From: an uncultured Rhizobium sp.
Lineage (GTDB): Bacteria; Pseudomonadota; Alphaproteobacteria; Rhizobiales; Rhizobiaceae
Length of the DNA stretch: 64,000 nt
Assembly: GCA_945952415.1 (NCBI GenBank)
Contig: CAMFIF010000009.1
Coordinates: 1-64,000, forward strand
Direction of reading: 5' to 3'
The notes below the pieces were generated by a model that did no database searches, had not been told where the DNA came from, and saw only the letters and a list, made by a program, of their open reading frames with translations. Positions 9,433 through 15,789 of the stretch are shown here, piece after piece (positions within the stretch are counted from its first letter, which is position 1; each line of letters begins with the position of its first letter). The translations under genes were made by a program, and so were the position numbers.

Positions 9433-10179
9433 GTGACCTACGCAAATGCCTTGAACCAACTTCTCGCCATCGAGACGAGCGACAGCCCGAGCGGGCTTGA
9501 GGCGGCGCTGCTACAACTTCTGAAGCCACTCGGCTTTGATCGCTTCGTGTTGGCCTCGGTCGCGCCGTCCGCGGCCACCTTCGTCGACCGCATCTATCTC
9601 GCCGGCGGCTGGGAAGGGGAGATCGCATCGCCGGACCGGGACCGCTATCTGCTGCATTGCCCGATCACCCGGCATATTCTCAACCGGGAAACGGCCTTCT
9701 TCTGGTCGAAAACGGAGGGGGAGGAGGCGCGCTACCGGATCGTGACCCGCCCGCGCGGGCCGGGCCTGCATGGGCTTCAGGTGCCCGTTTACGGTCGGAC
9801 GGGGCTCGAAGGGGCGGCGAGCTTTGCCGGCCGGTCCATCGACAGCGGCGGGCGCACCCGGCTTCTTCTGCAGGCAGCGGGAACAATCGGTTTCCAGAGG
9901 GCGCTCACCCTCAGCGCCACCGGCCGCGCGCCTGAGCTCGGCGGCCTGACGGCCCGGGAGATCGAGGTGCTGTCCTGGATGGCGGCGGGACGGCGGATCG
10001 GCGAGGTGGCAAATGCGCTCGGTCTTTCCGAACGCACGGTCGAAAACCACCTGCGCCGAATCCGCCTCCGGCTCGGTGCGCGAACCACCGCGGAGGCAGT
10101 GCGGATCGCCACGCAACGAGGAGCCATGTCCATGGACCATGAGCCCATGGCCTTGACCGGAAAAGACGTCGCCCCCTGA
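9433..10179 (+). CDS. LuxR-family solo regulator with divergent ligand pocket
   Basis: A 248-residue protein with an N-terminal autoinducer-binding-like domain (about 20-160) and a C-terminal LuxR helix-turn-helix (about 170-235; LTAREIEVLSWMAAG, LSERTVENHLRRI). Against the TraR pocket, Trp60, Trp91 and Gly114 are kept. The usual Asp-Pro is Cys76-Pro77 and the usual Tyr is replaced. Since that Asp and Tyr contact acyl-homoserine lactones in TraR, a different ligand or none is likely. No luxI synthase lies in the window. The start is taken as GTG at 9433 with GGAG about 12 bases upstream; the open frame extends further upstream without better support. Confidence 0.78.
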   Translation: MTYANALNQLLAIETSDSPSGLEAALLQLLKPLGFDRFVLASVAPSAATFVDRIYLAGGWEGEIASPDRDRYLLHCPITRHILNRETAFFWSKTEGEEARYRIVTRPRGPGLHGLQVPVYGRTGLEGAASFAGRSIDSGGRTRLLLQAAGTIGFQRALTLSATGRAPELGGLTAREIEVLSWMAAGRRIGEVANALGLSERTVENHLRRIRLRLGARTTAEAVRIATQRGAMSMDHEPMALTGKDVAP

Positions 10180-10225
10180 GGAAATGCGCGCCCTTTTCCC
10201 CGCAACGGGGATTCCGGCCATGAAA

Positions 10226-10253
10226 AAACCGCCGATACCACTACCGGCGGTTT
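10226..10253 (-). terminator. Rho-independent terminator of the pilin gene
   Basis: AAACCGCCG (10226-10234) pairs with CGGCGGTTT (10245-10253). Read on the minus strand the stem is followed by a run of T, which places it 38 bases after the pilin stop. On the plus strand it could also stop transcription from the LuxR-type gene. Confidence 0.75.
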
Positions 10254-10291
10254 AAAGCCGTCGCTTGCGCGAAACAATCGACCGGGCGAAA

Positions 10292-10471
10292 TTACTTCGC
10301 GGTAGCCGTAGCCATTTCGGTCTTGAGCTTGTTAAAGGTTGCACCGATCTGACCACCGAGGGCGGTACCGCCAGCAATCAGCGCAACAGAGATGAGGGCT
10401 GCGATGAGACCATATTCGATCGCGGTCGCGCCGGACTCGTCATTCATGAAGCGCTTGATAAGATTCGTCAT
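10292..10471 (-). CDS. Flp/Fap-type IVb pilin subunit
   Basis: A 59-residue pilin whose sequence begins MTNLIKRFMNDESGATAIEY and continues with a long hydrophobic helix and a short polar tail ending in TATAK. The ESGATAIEYGLIAALIS block is the Flp pilin signature: prepilin peptidase cleaves after the Gly and the conserved Glu-Tyr follows. These subunits form Tad-type adhesive pili. GGAG lies about 7 bases before the ATG, and a terminator follows. No cpa/tad assembly gene or prepilin peptidase is in the window, so the pilin is separated from its machinery here, as pilin copies sometimes are. A CtrA-like box lies upstream. Confidence 0.93.
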   Translation of the reverse strand: MTNLIKRFMNDESGATAIEYGLIAALISVALIAGGTALGGQIGATFNKLKTEMATATAK

Positions 10472-10542
10472 TTTCCAACTCCGTGATGTTACTCATTACC
10501 ATCACCACTGCTTGTGGTTGCGCCACTTTTGGTCCCAATTTC

Positions 10543-10557
10543 TTAAATTCGAGTTAA
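10543..10557 (-). promoter_or_regulatory. CtrA-type binding box upstream of the pilin
   Basis: TTAA-N7-TTAA, the consensus for the alphaproteobacterial cell-cycle regulator CtrA, lies 72 bases before the pilin start. CtrA controls pilA in Caulobacter, so cell-cycle timing of this pilin is a reasonable inference. The match is exact, but the motif is short and AT-rich. Confidence 0.55.
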
Positions 10558-10807
10558 GAGACACAACCCAGAAATAGCAGAAATTTACAAGGTTAAGGAT
10601 AAATTGCACAACCGGTAGATATATTTCGCTCTTGCCAAGGCGCCAGAATCGAACCTTGGTTTATACAACCTATGATTAATACAACAGAGAATGGGAGACC
10701 TGCCTCCGGTGCCAGGCAGAAGAAGGGCGGATTGCCGGTCGGTCTCCGCCTGTGGGCCGCAAGGAATTTTTCGGGAGCAAGGTCCGGTTTCGGTCCGGAG
10801 AAAAAGA
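10558..10807. other. Intergenic stretch between pilin promoter and tRNA-Pro
   Basis: AT-richer sequence of about 250 bases with no convincing gene. It holds the upstream part of the pilin promoter region, followed by GC-rich sequence leading to a terminator. No RNA family is recognised. Confidence 0.4.
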
Positions 10808-10833
10808 AAAAGCCGCCAGAAGCGGCGGCTTTT
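10808..10833 (-). terminator. Terminator downstream of tRNA-Pro
   Basis: AAAAGCCGCC (10808-10817) pairs with GGCGGCTTTT (10824-10833) around a six-base loop. T runs are available on both strands. On the minus strand it lies 36 bases after the tRNA-Pro 3' end, where its terminator is expected. Confidence 0.8.
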
Positions 10834-10868
10834 CTTCGGGAATTCCCTGTTTAATCAGAGAGTTCGGC

Positions 10869-10945
10869 TGGTCGGAGTGGAGTGATTCGAACACTCGACC
10901 CCCACGTCCCGAACGTGGTGCGCTACCAGACTGCGCTACACTCCG
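10869..10945 (-). tRNA. tRNA-Pro (anticodon CGG)
   Basis: A 77-base cloverleaf read on the minus strand. The acceptor stem CGGAGTG pairs with CACTCCG, the anticodon stem CCACG/CGTGG encloses the loop TTCGGGA (anticodon CGG), the T arm contains GTTCGAATC, and the CCA end is encoded. A terminator follows. Confidence 0.97.
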
Positions 10946-11192
10946 TGACCAGCGCGGGTTCTATAGACCAGCCCTTTTGGAGACACAAGCGGCAATCTCA
11001 AAAAAATGTCATTCAGCCGATGGATTTTCTCCATGCCCTTTCCGCCCGGTGGAAAAGGGTGGCCGGGCTGGGCGGCGCGCGGGGCGAAAATTGTTGAGAT
11101 TCCGGGCCTTCTGGCGATTTTCAACCGGCTTGCGATCCGCTAGAGCAGGACAGGTTCAACACGCGCACAGACTATCAGGGGACAATCAACCG

Positions 11193-11609
11193 ATGAAAAT
11201 CCGCATGTTCATGCTCGGCGGCCTTGCCATGGCGCTGGCCGGCTGCACCACCACCGGCGGCGCGCCGCGCAATGCCGTCGAATCTGCCTGGAACGGCAAA
11301 TCCGCAGGCGTCTTCTTTGCCCAGTTCGGACCGCCCACCTCCGATTCCGGCGAAGGCAGCATGATCGAATACACCTGGAAGGGCGGTTACAAGACCGTGC
11401 GCGTGCCGGCAAAATATGCCGAGGGCGAAAAGGGCAAGAAGGGCAAGCGCCTTTCCGCCGCCCAGACGCGCTATCTGAGCTGCAGCGTAAAGCTGACCGT
11501 CGACGAGGCCTATACGATCCGCAAGATCACCACCATCGGCGATCGGCCGGGCATCAACGGCCCCTCCTATTGCGCGGAATTCCTGGCCAACGCCAAGCCC
11601 GCTTCCTAA
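11193..11609 (+). CDS. Small lipoprotein (138 aa)
   Basis: A conserved-hypothetical-type lipoprotein. The N terminus is a lipoprotein signal peptide: basic MKIR, a hydrophobic core, and the lipobox ALAGC with Cys at about residue 16. The mature part is polar, with a basic GEKGKKGKR stretch and two further Cys residues (LSCSV and YCAEF) that could form a disulphide in the periplasm. No enzymatic motif is seen. The ATG at 11193 is chosen because the signal peptide begins there, although the frame is open upstream through the tRNA. A strong terminator lies 26 bases after the stop. Confidence 0.85.
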   Translation: MKIRMFMLGGLAMALAGCTTTGGAPRNAVESAWNGKSAGVFFAQFGPPTSDSGEGSMIEYTWKGGYKTVRVPAKYAEGEKGKKGKRLSAAQTRYLSCSVKLTVDEAYTIRKITTIGDRPGINGPSYCAEFLANAKPAS

Positions 11610-11634
11610 CCCTTCCTTTACCCTGTTCGATCTT

Positions 11635-11663
11635 GGCCCGCCCTTTCGCATGGCGGGCCTTTT
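11635..11663 (+). terminator. Terminator after the lipoprotein gene
   Basis: GGCCCGCC (11635-11642) pairs with GGCGGGCC (11652-11659) around a nine-base loop and is followed by TTTT. This is a standard rho-independent terminator on the plus strand. Confidence 0.88.
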
Positions 11664-11714
11664 CAATCTGATATATAGTCCTAAATTATCTTTTCATTAT
11701 ATTCGGTATTTTAC

Positions 11715-12620
11715 ATGATCGTTGCTGCAGCCACGGATTTTCGCCCGGCTCCCCTGCGCGAAAACAGCACCCAGGCCATTGCGCTTGGGCTTGCCGTGCT
11801 TGCGGGGCCCTGGCTTGGCTTTCTCTATCTGGGGCTGGTGCGGCTTTCGCTTCTCTATATCGGCTATGCGATCAGCGTCGTCGTCGTATTCCTGACGCTC
11901 TATCTGGCGGATCTCAGCTATCTCGCCTTCATGCCCTACAAGTTCTTCTACCTGCTTCTCGTGCATGTGGCGGGCGCCCTGCACTGCGCCAACCAGAAGG
12001 GCGATCTGGCGCGCGGCAAAAGAGGCGCGGGCTACCGGCGGCTGACCTGGCTGCTGGCCGGGCCGGTTTTCAGCCTGTCCGCCGCGGCCTTCCTGCTCGG
12101 CTCCGCCTCCAGCCATCGCATGCTGGGCCCGGCCATGGCGCCCACCATCGGCGTCGATTCGCCGTTTTTTCTCAACAGTTACGCCTATGACTGGGGAATG
12201 CCGGAGCGCGGCGATATCGTGCTTTACACCACGCGCAGCAAGCATGGGACGATCACGCGCATTTCCCGCATCATCGGCCTGCCGGGAGACCGGGTGGCGA
12301 TGAAGCTCGGCGTGCCTGTCCTGAACGGCGTGCCGCTTTCCGAACGGCGGCTTCCGGACTATGCCTTCGAAAGCGGCATCATCCGCATCCACGCGCCCTC
12401 CTATGAGGAAACCCTGCCGGATGGGGACTCCTATGCAGTCCTCGCCTCCAACAGTCCGGGGACGGGACGCTTCGACAACCATCCGGAACGGCAGGTGCCG
12501 AAGGGCGCCTATTTCGTGATCGGCGACAATCGCGCCGTCAGCCGGGACAGCCGGGATATGGCCGGCGTCGGCTTCGTGATGCGGGATCAGATCAAGGGGA
12601 AGGTGTTGATCCTGCAATAG
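11715..12620 (+). CDS. Signal peptidase I-like protein lacking the catalytic Ser-Lys dyad
   Basis: A 301-residue S26-family protein with an unusual multi-pass N terminus (hydrophobic segments at about 20-40, 42-62, 65-90 and 112-130) followed by a signal peptidase fold. Box E is fully conserved (GDNRAVSRDSR, 270-280) and box D reads SRIIGLPGD. However, the nucleophile position of the SMxPT motif is Ala140 (PAMAPTI), and the general-base Lys that precedes RxxGLPGD is Ser184. Both catalytic residues of E. coli LepB (Ser90 and Lys145) are therefore absent, and the protein should not cleave signal peptides. A non-catalytic chaperone or scaffold role is possible. Its neighbours are a lipoprotein and an orphan acyl carrier protein. 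Confidence 0.85.
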   Translation: MIVAAATDFRPAPLRENSTQAIALGLAVLAGPWLGFLYLGLVRLSLLYIGYAISVVVVFLTLYLADLSYLAFMPYKFFYLLLVHVAGALHCANQKGDLARGKRGAGYRRLTWLLAGPVFSLSAAAFLLGSASSHRMLGPAMAPTIGVDSPFFLNSYAYDWGMPERGDIVLYTTRSKHGTITRISRIIGLPGDRVAMKLGVPVLNGVPLSERRLPDYAFESGIIRIHAPSYEETLPDGDSYAVLASNSPGTGRFDNHPERQVPKGAYFVIGDNRAVSRDSRDMAGVGFVMRDQIKGKVLILQ

Positions 12621-12693
12621 CATCCCGGCCGCCTGCCAGCGCTGACCCACCCGGGTTCCTGCTTCGCGCTGGTTTTCAAAGCCCTGGGCGATC

Positions 12694-12981
12694 CTAGCCC
12701 ACGGCCCTTTCGCCGGCGGATGCCTCGCCGAGAATGAAATCCACGGCGCGGACCATGGCCCCAATCGACTGGAAGGTTTCCTTGCGGATCATCGCATCGG
12801 GAAACTGGAGATCGAACCGTTCCTCGATCGCCATCATCAGCTGCACTGACTGGAAGGAGCTGAGCCCGAGCGCAAAAAGATCGTCGCCCATGCCAATCTC
12901 TTCCACGCCGGTGGAAAGATTGCCTGAAGTGGACAGGATGTCCCGGATGGTGGAGAGAATATAATCCATACTGACCGCCAT
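12694..12981 (-). CDS. Acyl carrier protein-like (phosphopantetheine-binding)
   Basis: A 95-residue stand-alone carrier protein. The phosphopantetheine site is in ALGLSSFQSVQLM, with Ser42 as the attachment residue and the usual acidic surroundings (DDLF, EERFDLQFPD). It differs from primary-metabolism AcpP, so it probably serves a dedicated synthetase, acyltransferase or ligase. No ketosynthase, adenylation domain or phosphopantetheinyl transferase is near. Two ATGs (12981 and 12969) are possible; the longer is used. It converges on the signal peptidase-like gene, and the membrane-anchored methyltransferase lies upstream on the same strand after 211 bases. Confidence 0.85.
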   Translation of the reverse strand: MAVSMDYILSTIRDILSTSGNLSTGVEEIGMGDDLFALGLSSFQSVQLMMAIEERFDLQFPDAMIRKETFQSIGAMVRAVDFILGEASAGERAVG

Positions 12982-13192
12982 GATTGCTAACCGGGTGCAT
13001 TTTAACAAAACGCAAGCGAGAATCACCTTCTCGCTGGGAGTATGGTGAACGGAAAATGCACGGCAGGGCTGCAGTGGCCACCATATATCCCCGATGCGGT
13101 TTGGAAAACTGCCCGCCCCTTTTCAAGACCGGGGGTGCCGGACGGGTGTGAAAGGCGCCTGAAGGGCAATGCCGGAGGGATCGCCTGATGCT

Positions 13193-13966
13193 TCAGCGGC
13201 GGAGAACCAGTGCCTGCGGCTTGTAGGTCCCTCCACTGACGATGTTTGCGATGCGCGCCTCGAGACCACCATCGAAGAAGCGGATATCGCTGGCTCCGAG
13301 GGCCACGAACTGGCGGCGATAGCCGGACAGGTTCGCGATATCAGAGACGACGATGACCCCGCCCGGGCGACACACCCGCCACATCTCCCGGAGGGCTGCC
13401 TGCTGCCCCTTCTCGTCCTCGATATTGTGGACCACCCAGTTGGACAGCACCACATCGCAGCTTCCGGTTTCGAGCGGCAGCGCCGTTGCATCGCCCGTCC
13501 TGATGTCGACGCGATCCGCCACACCCTCGATCTCGGCGTTGCGGAGGGTTGCGTCCGGAGCATTTCCGGTCTGGTCGGCCGATCGCCAGATATCAATGCC
13601 CAGGGCCTGGCCGGTCGTCAGGTTCCGGGCGGCCCTGATCAGCATCAGGCCCCGCCCGCAGCCGACATCGGCCACCGTCTCGCCACCGCTCCAGGGTCTC
13701 ACGCGCGCCACCTCCTCCAGCAGGCGCTCGCAGGTTCTGACCTTGCCGACCCGCGACCCCCAGGTCATGTAGATCGCCATCCCGAAACCGTAAACCGTCG
13801 CCAGAAGGCAGAGCATTTGCACGATGCCGGCCACCGGGGCGGCAAGAAAAGACCCGCCCCATAGCGCCGCCGCGCCGCCCGCGAGAGCCCCGCCGAGACC
13901 GATGCCGAGCATGCCCAGCCGAATGCCCGGCGCATCCTGCCCATAATCCGCCTTTTCTCTCGCCAT
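13193..13966 (-). CDS. Membrane-anchored class I SAM-dependent methyltransferase
   Basis: A 257-residue protein. Two hydrophobic segments (about 15-38 and 40-68) precede a Rossmann methyltransferase domain with motif I (VADVGCGRGLML), the acidic motif II (GIDIW), DVVLSNWVVHNIED as motif IV and RPGGVIVVSD as motif VI. The substrate is unknown. It is divergent from arsR across 159 bases, which raises the idea of arsenite methylation. The conserved cysteines of ArsM are not seen, so lipid or small-molecule methylation is at least as likely. Confidence 0.8.
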   Translation of the reverse strand: MAREKADYGQDAPGIRLGMLGIGLGGALAGGAAALWGGSFLAAPVAGIVQMLCLLATVYGFGMAIYMTWGSRVGKVRTCERLLEEVARVRPWSGGETVADVGCGRGLMLIRAARNLTTGQALGIDIWRSADQTGNAPDATLRNAEIEGVADRVDIRTGDATALPLETGSCDVVLSNWVVHNIEDEKGQQAALREMWRVCRPGGVIVVSDIANLSGYRRQFVALGASDIRFFDGGLEARIANIVSGGTYKPQALVLRR

Positions 13967-14106
13967 GGTGCGAACTCCGTCTTGCTGCCCCGCCAGAAAA
14001 CCATAGTTGGAGTGGATGCGGCGGCTGTCCAGTGTTATCCAGCCCGGTCCCGTCCGCCGGACGTGGACCCTCCCGCGGGAATGCCTGTCATCTGCCTGTC
14101 ACGACA

Positions 14107-14114
14107 TATCGATA
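14107..14114 (+). promoter_or_regulatory. Candidate ArsR operator
   Basis: The palindrome TATCGATA lies 12 bases before the arsR start within an AT-rich stretch. Short dyads at this place are typical of autoregulated ArsR/SmtB repressors, which dissociate on binding arsenite. The assignment is inferred from position. Confidence 0.4.
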
Positions 14115-14125
14115 AATCCGGAATC

Positions 14126-14473
14126 ATGGATAGATTACAGGTGATGAAAGCTTTCGGCGCCTTGTCCCAGGCCACGCGGTTCGCCACGTTCGAGTTGCTG
14201 GTGAAACAGGCACCCGGAGGGCTCGCGGCCGGCAAGCTTGCGGAGATGCTGGGTGTTCCGCAGAACACCCTTTCTTCTCACCTTGTCGTCCTGGAGCGGG
14301 ACGCCGGTCTTATCCTCAGCGAACGTCACGGGCGCACGATCATCTACCGTGCCCGCATCGACCGGTTGAAGGGAATACTGGGCTTTTTCACGCAGCAGTG
14401 CTGTCAGGGAAGCCCGGAGACGTGCATGGCTGATATATGGGAGGGGGGCCCGGACGATGACGACAGGGCATGA
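14126..14473 (+). CDS. arsR: ArsR-family arsenic-responsive repressor
   Basis: A 115-residue winged-helix repressor. The recognition region reads VPQNTLSSHLVVLERDAGL and is followed by the basic wing SERHGRTIIY. The metal site appears to be C-terminal: Cys92, Cys93 and Cys100 in QCCQGSPETC. This matches the arrangement in Acidithiobacillus ferrooxidans ArsR rather than the ELCVCDL helix site of plasmid R773 ArsR. The ATG at 14126 is chosen for homology, as the frame is open further upstream. Its end overlaps aqpS by 17 bases, and arsC follows, so it should repress its own operon until arsenite or antimonite binds. Confidence 0.92.
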   Translation: MDRLQVMKAFGALSQATRFATFELLVKQAPGGLAAGKLAEMLGVPQNTLSSHLVVLERDAGLILSERHGRTIIYRARIDRLKGILGFFTQQCCQGSPETCMADIWEGGPDDDDRA

Positions 14474-15170
14474 CTACGACCTTGCGAGGCGCAGCGTGGC
14501 GGAGGCCCTGGGAACAGGCCTCCTGGTTGCCACCGTCGTTGGCTCAGGAATCATGGCGTCGCGCCTCTCAGCCGATGGGGGGCTGCAACTGCTGGGAAAC
14601 ACGATCCCCACCGGCGCAATTCTGGTGGTCCTGATTTCGCTCATCGGACCGATCTCCGGCGCTCACTTCAATCCTGTGGTGTCGCTGGCGATGTGGCGGT
14701 TGCGGGCACTCGGTCTGCAGGAGGCGCTGACCTACAGCTGTGCCCAGATTGCCGGGGGACTGCTGGGCACGATGCTGGCCCATCTGATGTTCGCGCTTCC
14801 CGTGGTTGCGTTTTCCGCCACGGAGAGAACGGGGCCGGCCCAGTGGCTGGCCGAGGCCACTGCCACCTTTGGCCTGCTGTTCATCGTGCTCGGCGCGCGT
14901 CATCTTTCTCTGAAGACCGTTCCCGCCCTGATCGGGCTCTACATCACGGCCGCCTACTGGTTCACGGCCTCCACATCCTTTGCCAATCCCGCCGTAACCC
15001 TTGCCCGCACCCTTACCAACAGCTTTGCGGGCATTGCGCCGTCGAGTGCACCGGCCTTCATCGCCGCCCAGATCCTCGGTGCGCTTGCCGCGATGACGGT
15101 ATGCGGCTGGCTTTTTCAATCCAATCGAGAACGTCCAGGAGAACAGGATGCGCGTGGTCATCTATCATAA
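14457..15170 (+). CDS. aqpS: Aquaglyceroporin AqpS (arsenite channel)
   Basis: A 237-residue MIP-family channel with six hydrophobic spans and the two half-helix pore motifs: HFNPVVS (NPV variant) at about 62 and FANPAVTLAR at about 178. Placed between arsR and arsC, it matches the ars operon of Sinorhizobium meliloti. There AqpS replaces an ArsB or Acr3 pump and lets arsenite, made from arsenate by ArsC, flow out down its gradient. It overlaps arsR at its start and arsC by 23 bases at its end, which suggests translational coupling. No pump gene is seen nearby. Confidence 0.9.
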   Translation: MTTGHDYDLARRSVAEALGTGLLVATVVGSGIMASRLSADGGLQLLGNTIPTGAILVVLISLIGPISGAHFNPVVSLAMWRLRALGLQEALTYSCAQIAGGLLGTMLAHLMFALPVVAFSATERTGPAQWLAEATATFGLLFIVLGARHLSLKTVPALIGLYITAAYWFTASTSFANPAVTLARTLTNSFAGIAPSSAPAFIAAQILGALAAMTVCGWLFQSNRERPGEQDARGHLS

Positions 15171-15570
15171 TCCCGAATGCGGCACCTCGCGGAACGTTCT
15201 CACGATCATCGAAGCGGCGGGTTACAGTCCTGTCGTCATCGACTATCTCAAGACGGGCTGGAGCAGAGCCCAGTTGCTGGGCCTTTTCGCGGCTGCGGAT
15301 CTCAGCGCGCGGGACGCGCTCCGCGTGAGCAAATCCCCGGCTGAGGCGCTCGGTCTTCTGGAGGAAGGCGTAACGGACGAACAGCTGCTTGATGCCATGA
15401 TCGCGCATCCCCTTCTGGTCAATCGTCCGATCGTCTGTACCGCGAAAGGGGTGAAGCTGTGCCGCCCGAGCGAGACGGTTCTGGACCTCCTGGACCGTCT
15501 GCCGCCGGGGCCCCTTTTCAAGGAAGATGGCGGGCTGATCATTGATGCAGATGGCCATCGCGTGGCTTGA
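15148..15570 (+). CDS. arsC: Glutaredoxin-linked arsenate reductase
   Basis: A 140-residue ArsC of the glutaredoxin/glutathione-coupled (Spx-like) family. The catalytic Cys11 is in NPECGTSRN, and the later VNRPIVCTAKGVKLCRP block holds the arginines that stabilise the thiolate and bind arsenate. It reduces As(V) to As(III), which AqpS can then release. The ATG at 15148 has AGGAG about 9 bases upstream inside aqpS. arsH, present after arsC in some rhizobia, is absent; the next 219 bases hold no gene. Confidence 0.93.
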   Translation: MRVVIYHNPECGTSRNVLTIIEAAGYSPVVIDYLKTGWSRAQLLGLFAAADLSARDALRVSKSPAEALGLLEEGVTDEQLLDAMIAHPLLVNRPIVCTAKGVKLCRPSETVLDLLDRLPPGPLFKEDGGLIIDADGHRVA

Positions 15571-15789
15571 AACACTGGAGATCACTCCCGGAAGCGGCGA
15601 CCCTCGGCGGAAAGCGGCGCGGCGGCGCGCCCCTATCGCTGCCGCTCCCTCACCGCCTGATGGCGTATCGCAGGGTCGATCGATCCTCGGGCCGTGCCTC
15701 CCAGGCCCGACACGGGCGCCCGTAGCCGCGCGGTTCGTCCCCTTCCTTCGCCTGGCGGACTTCATGAACCGTGGGCAAAAGCCCGGGGC

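Noticed and set aside
9433..10179. Classical quorum-sensing pair
   Set aside because: No luxI-type synthase occurs in the window, and the ligand-contact Asp and Tyr of the regulator are replaced.
13193..13966. Methyltransferase next to ars genes as ArsM
   Set aside because: The conserved arsenite-binding cysteines are not visible, and it has two membrane helices that ArsM lacks.
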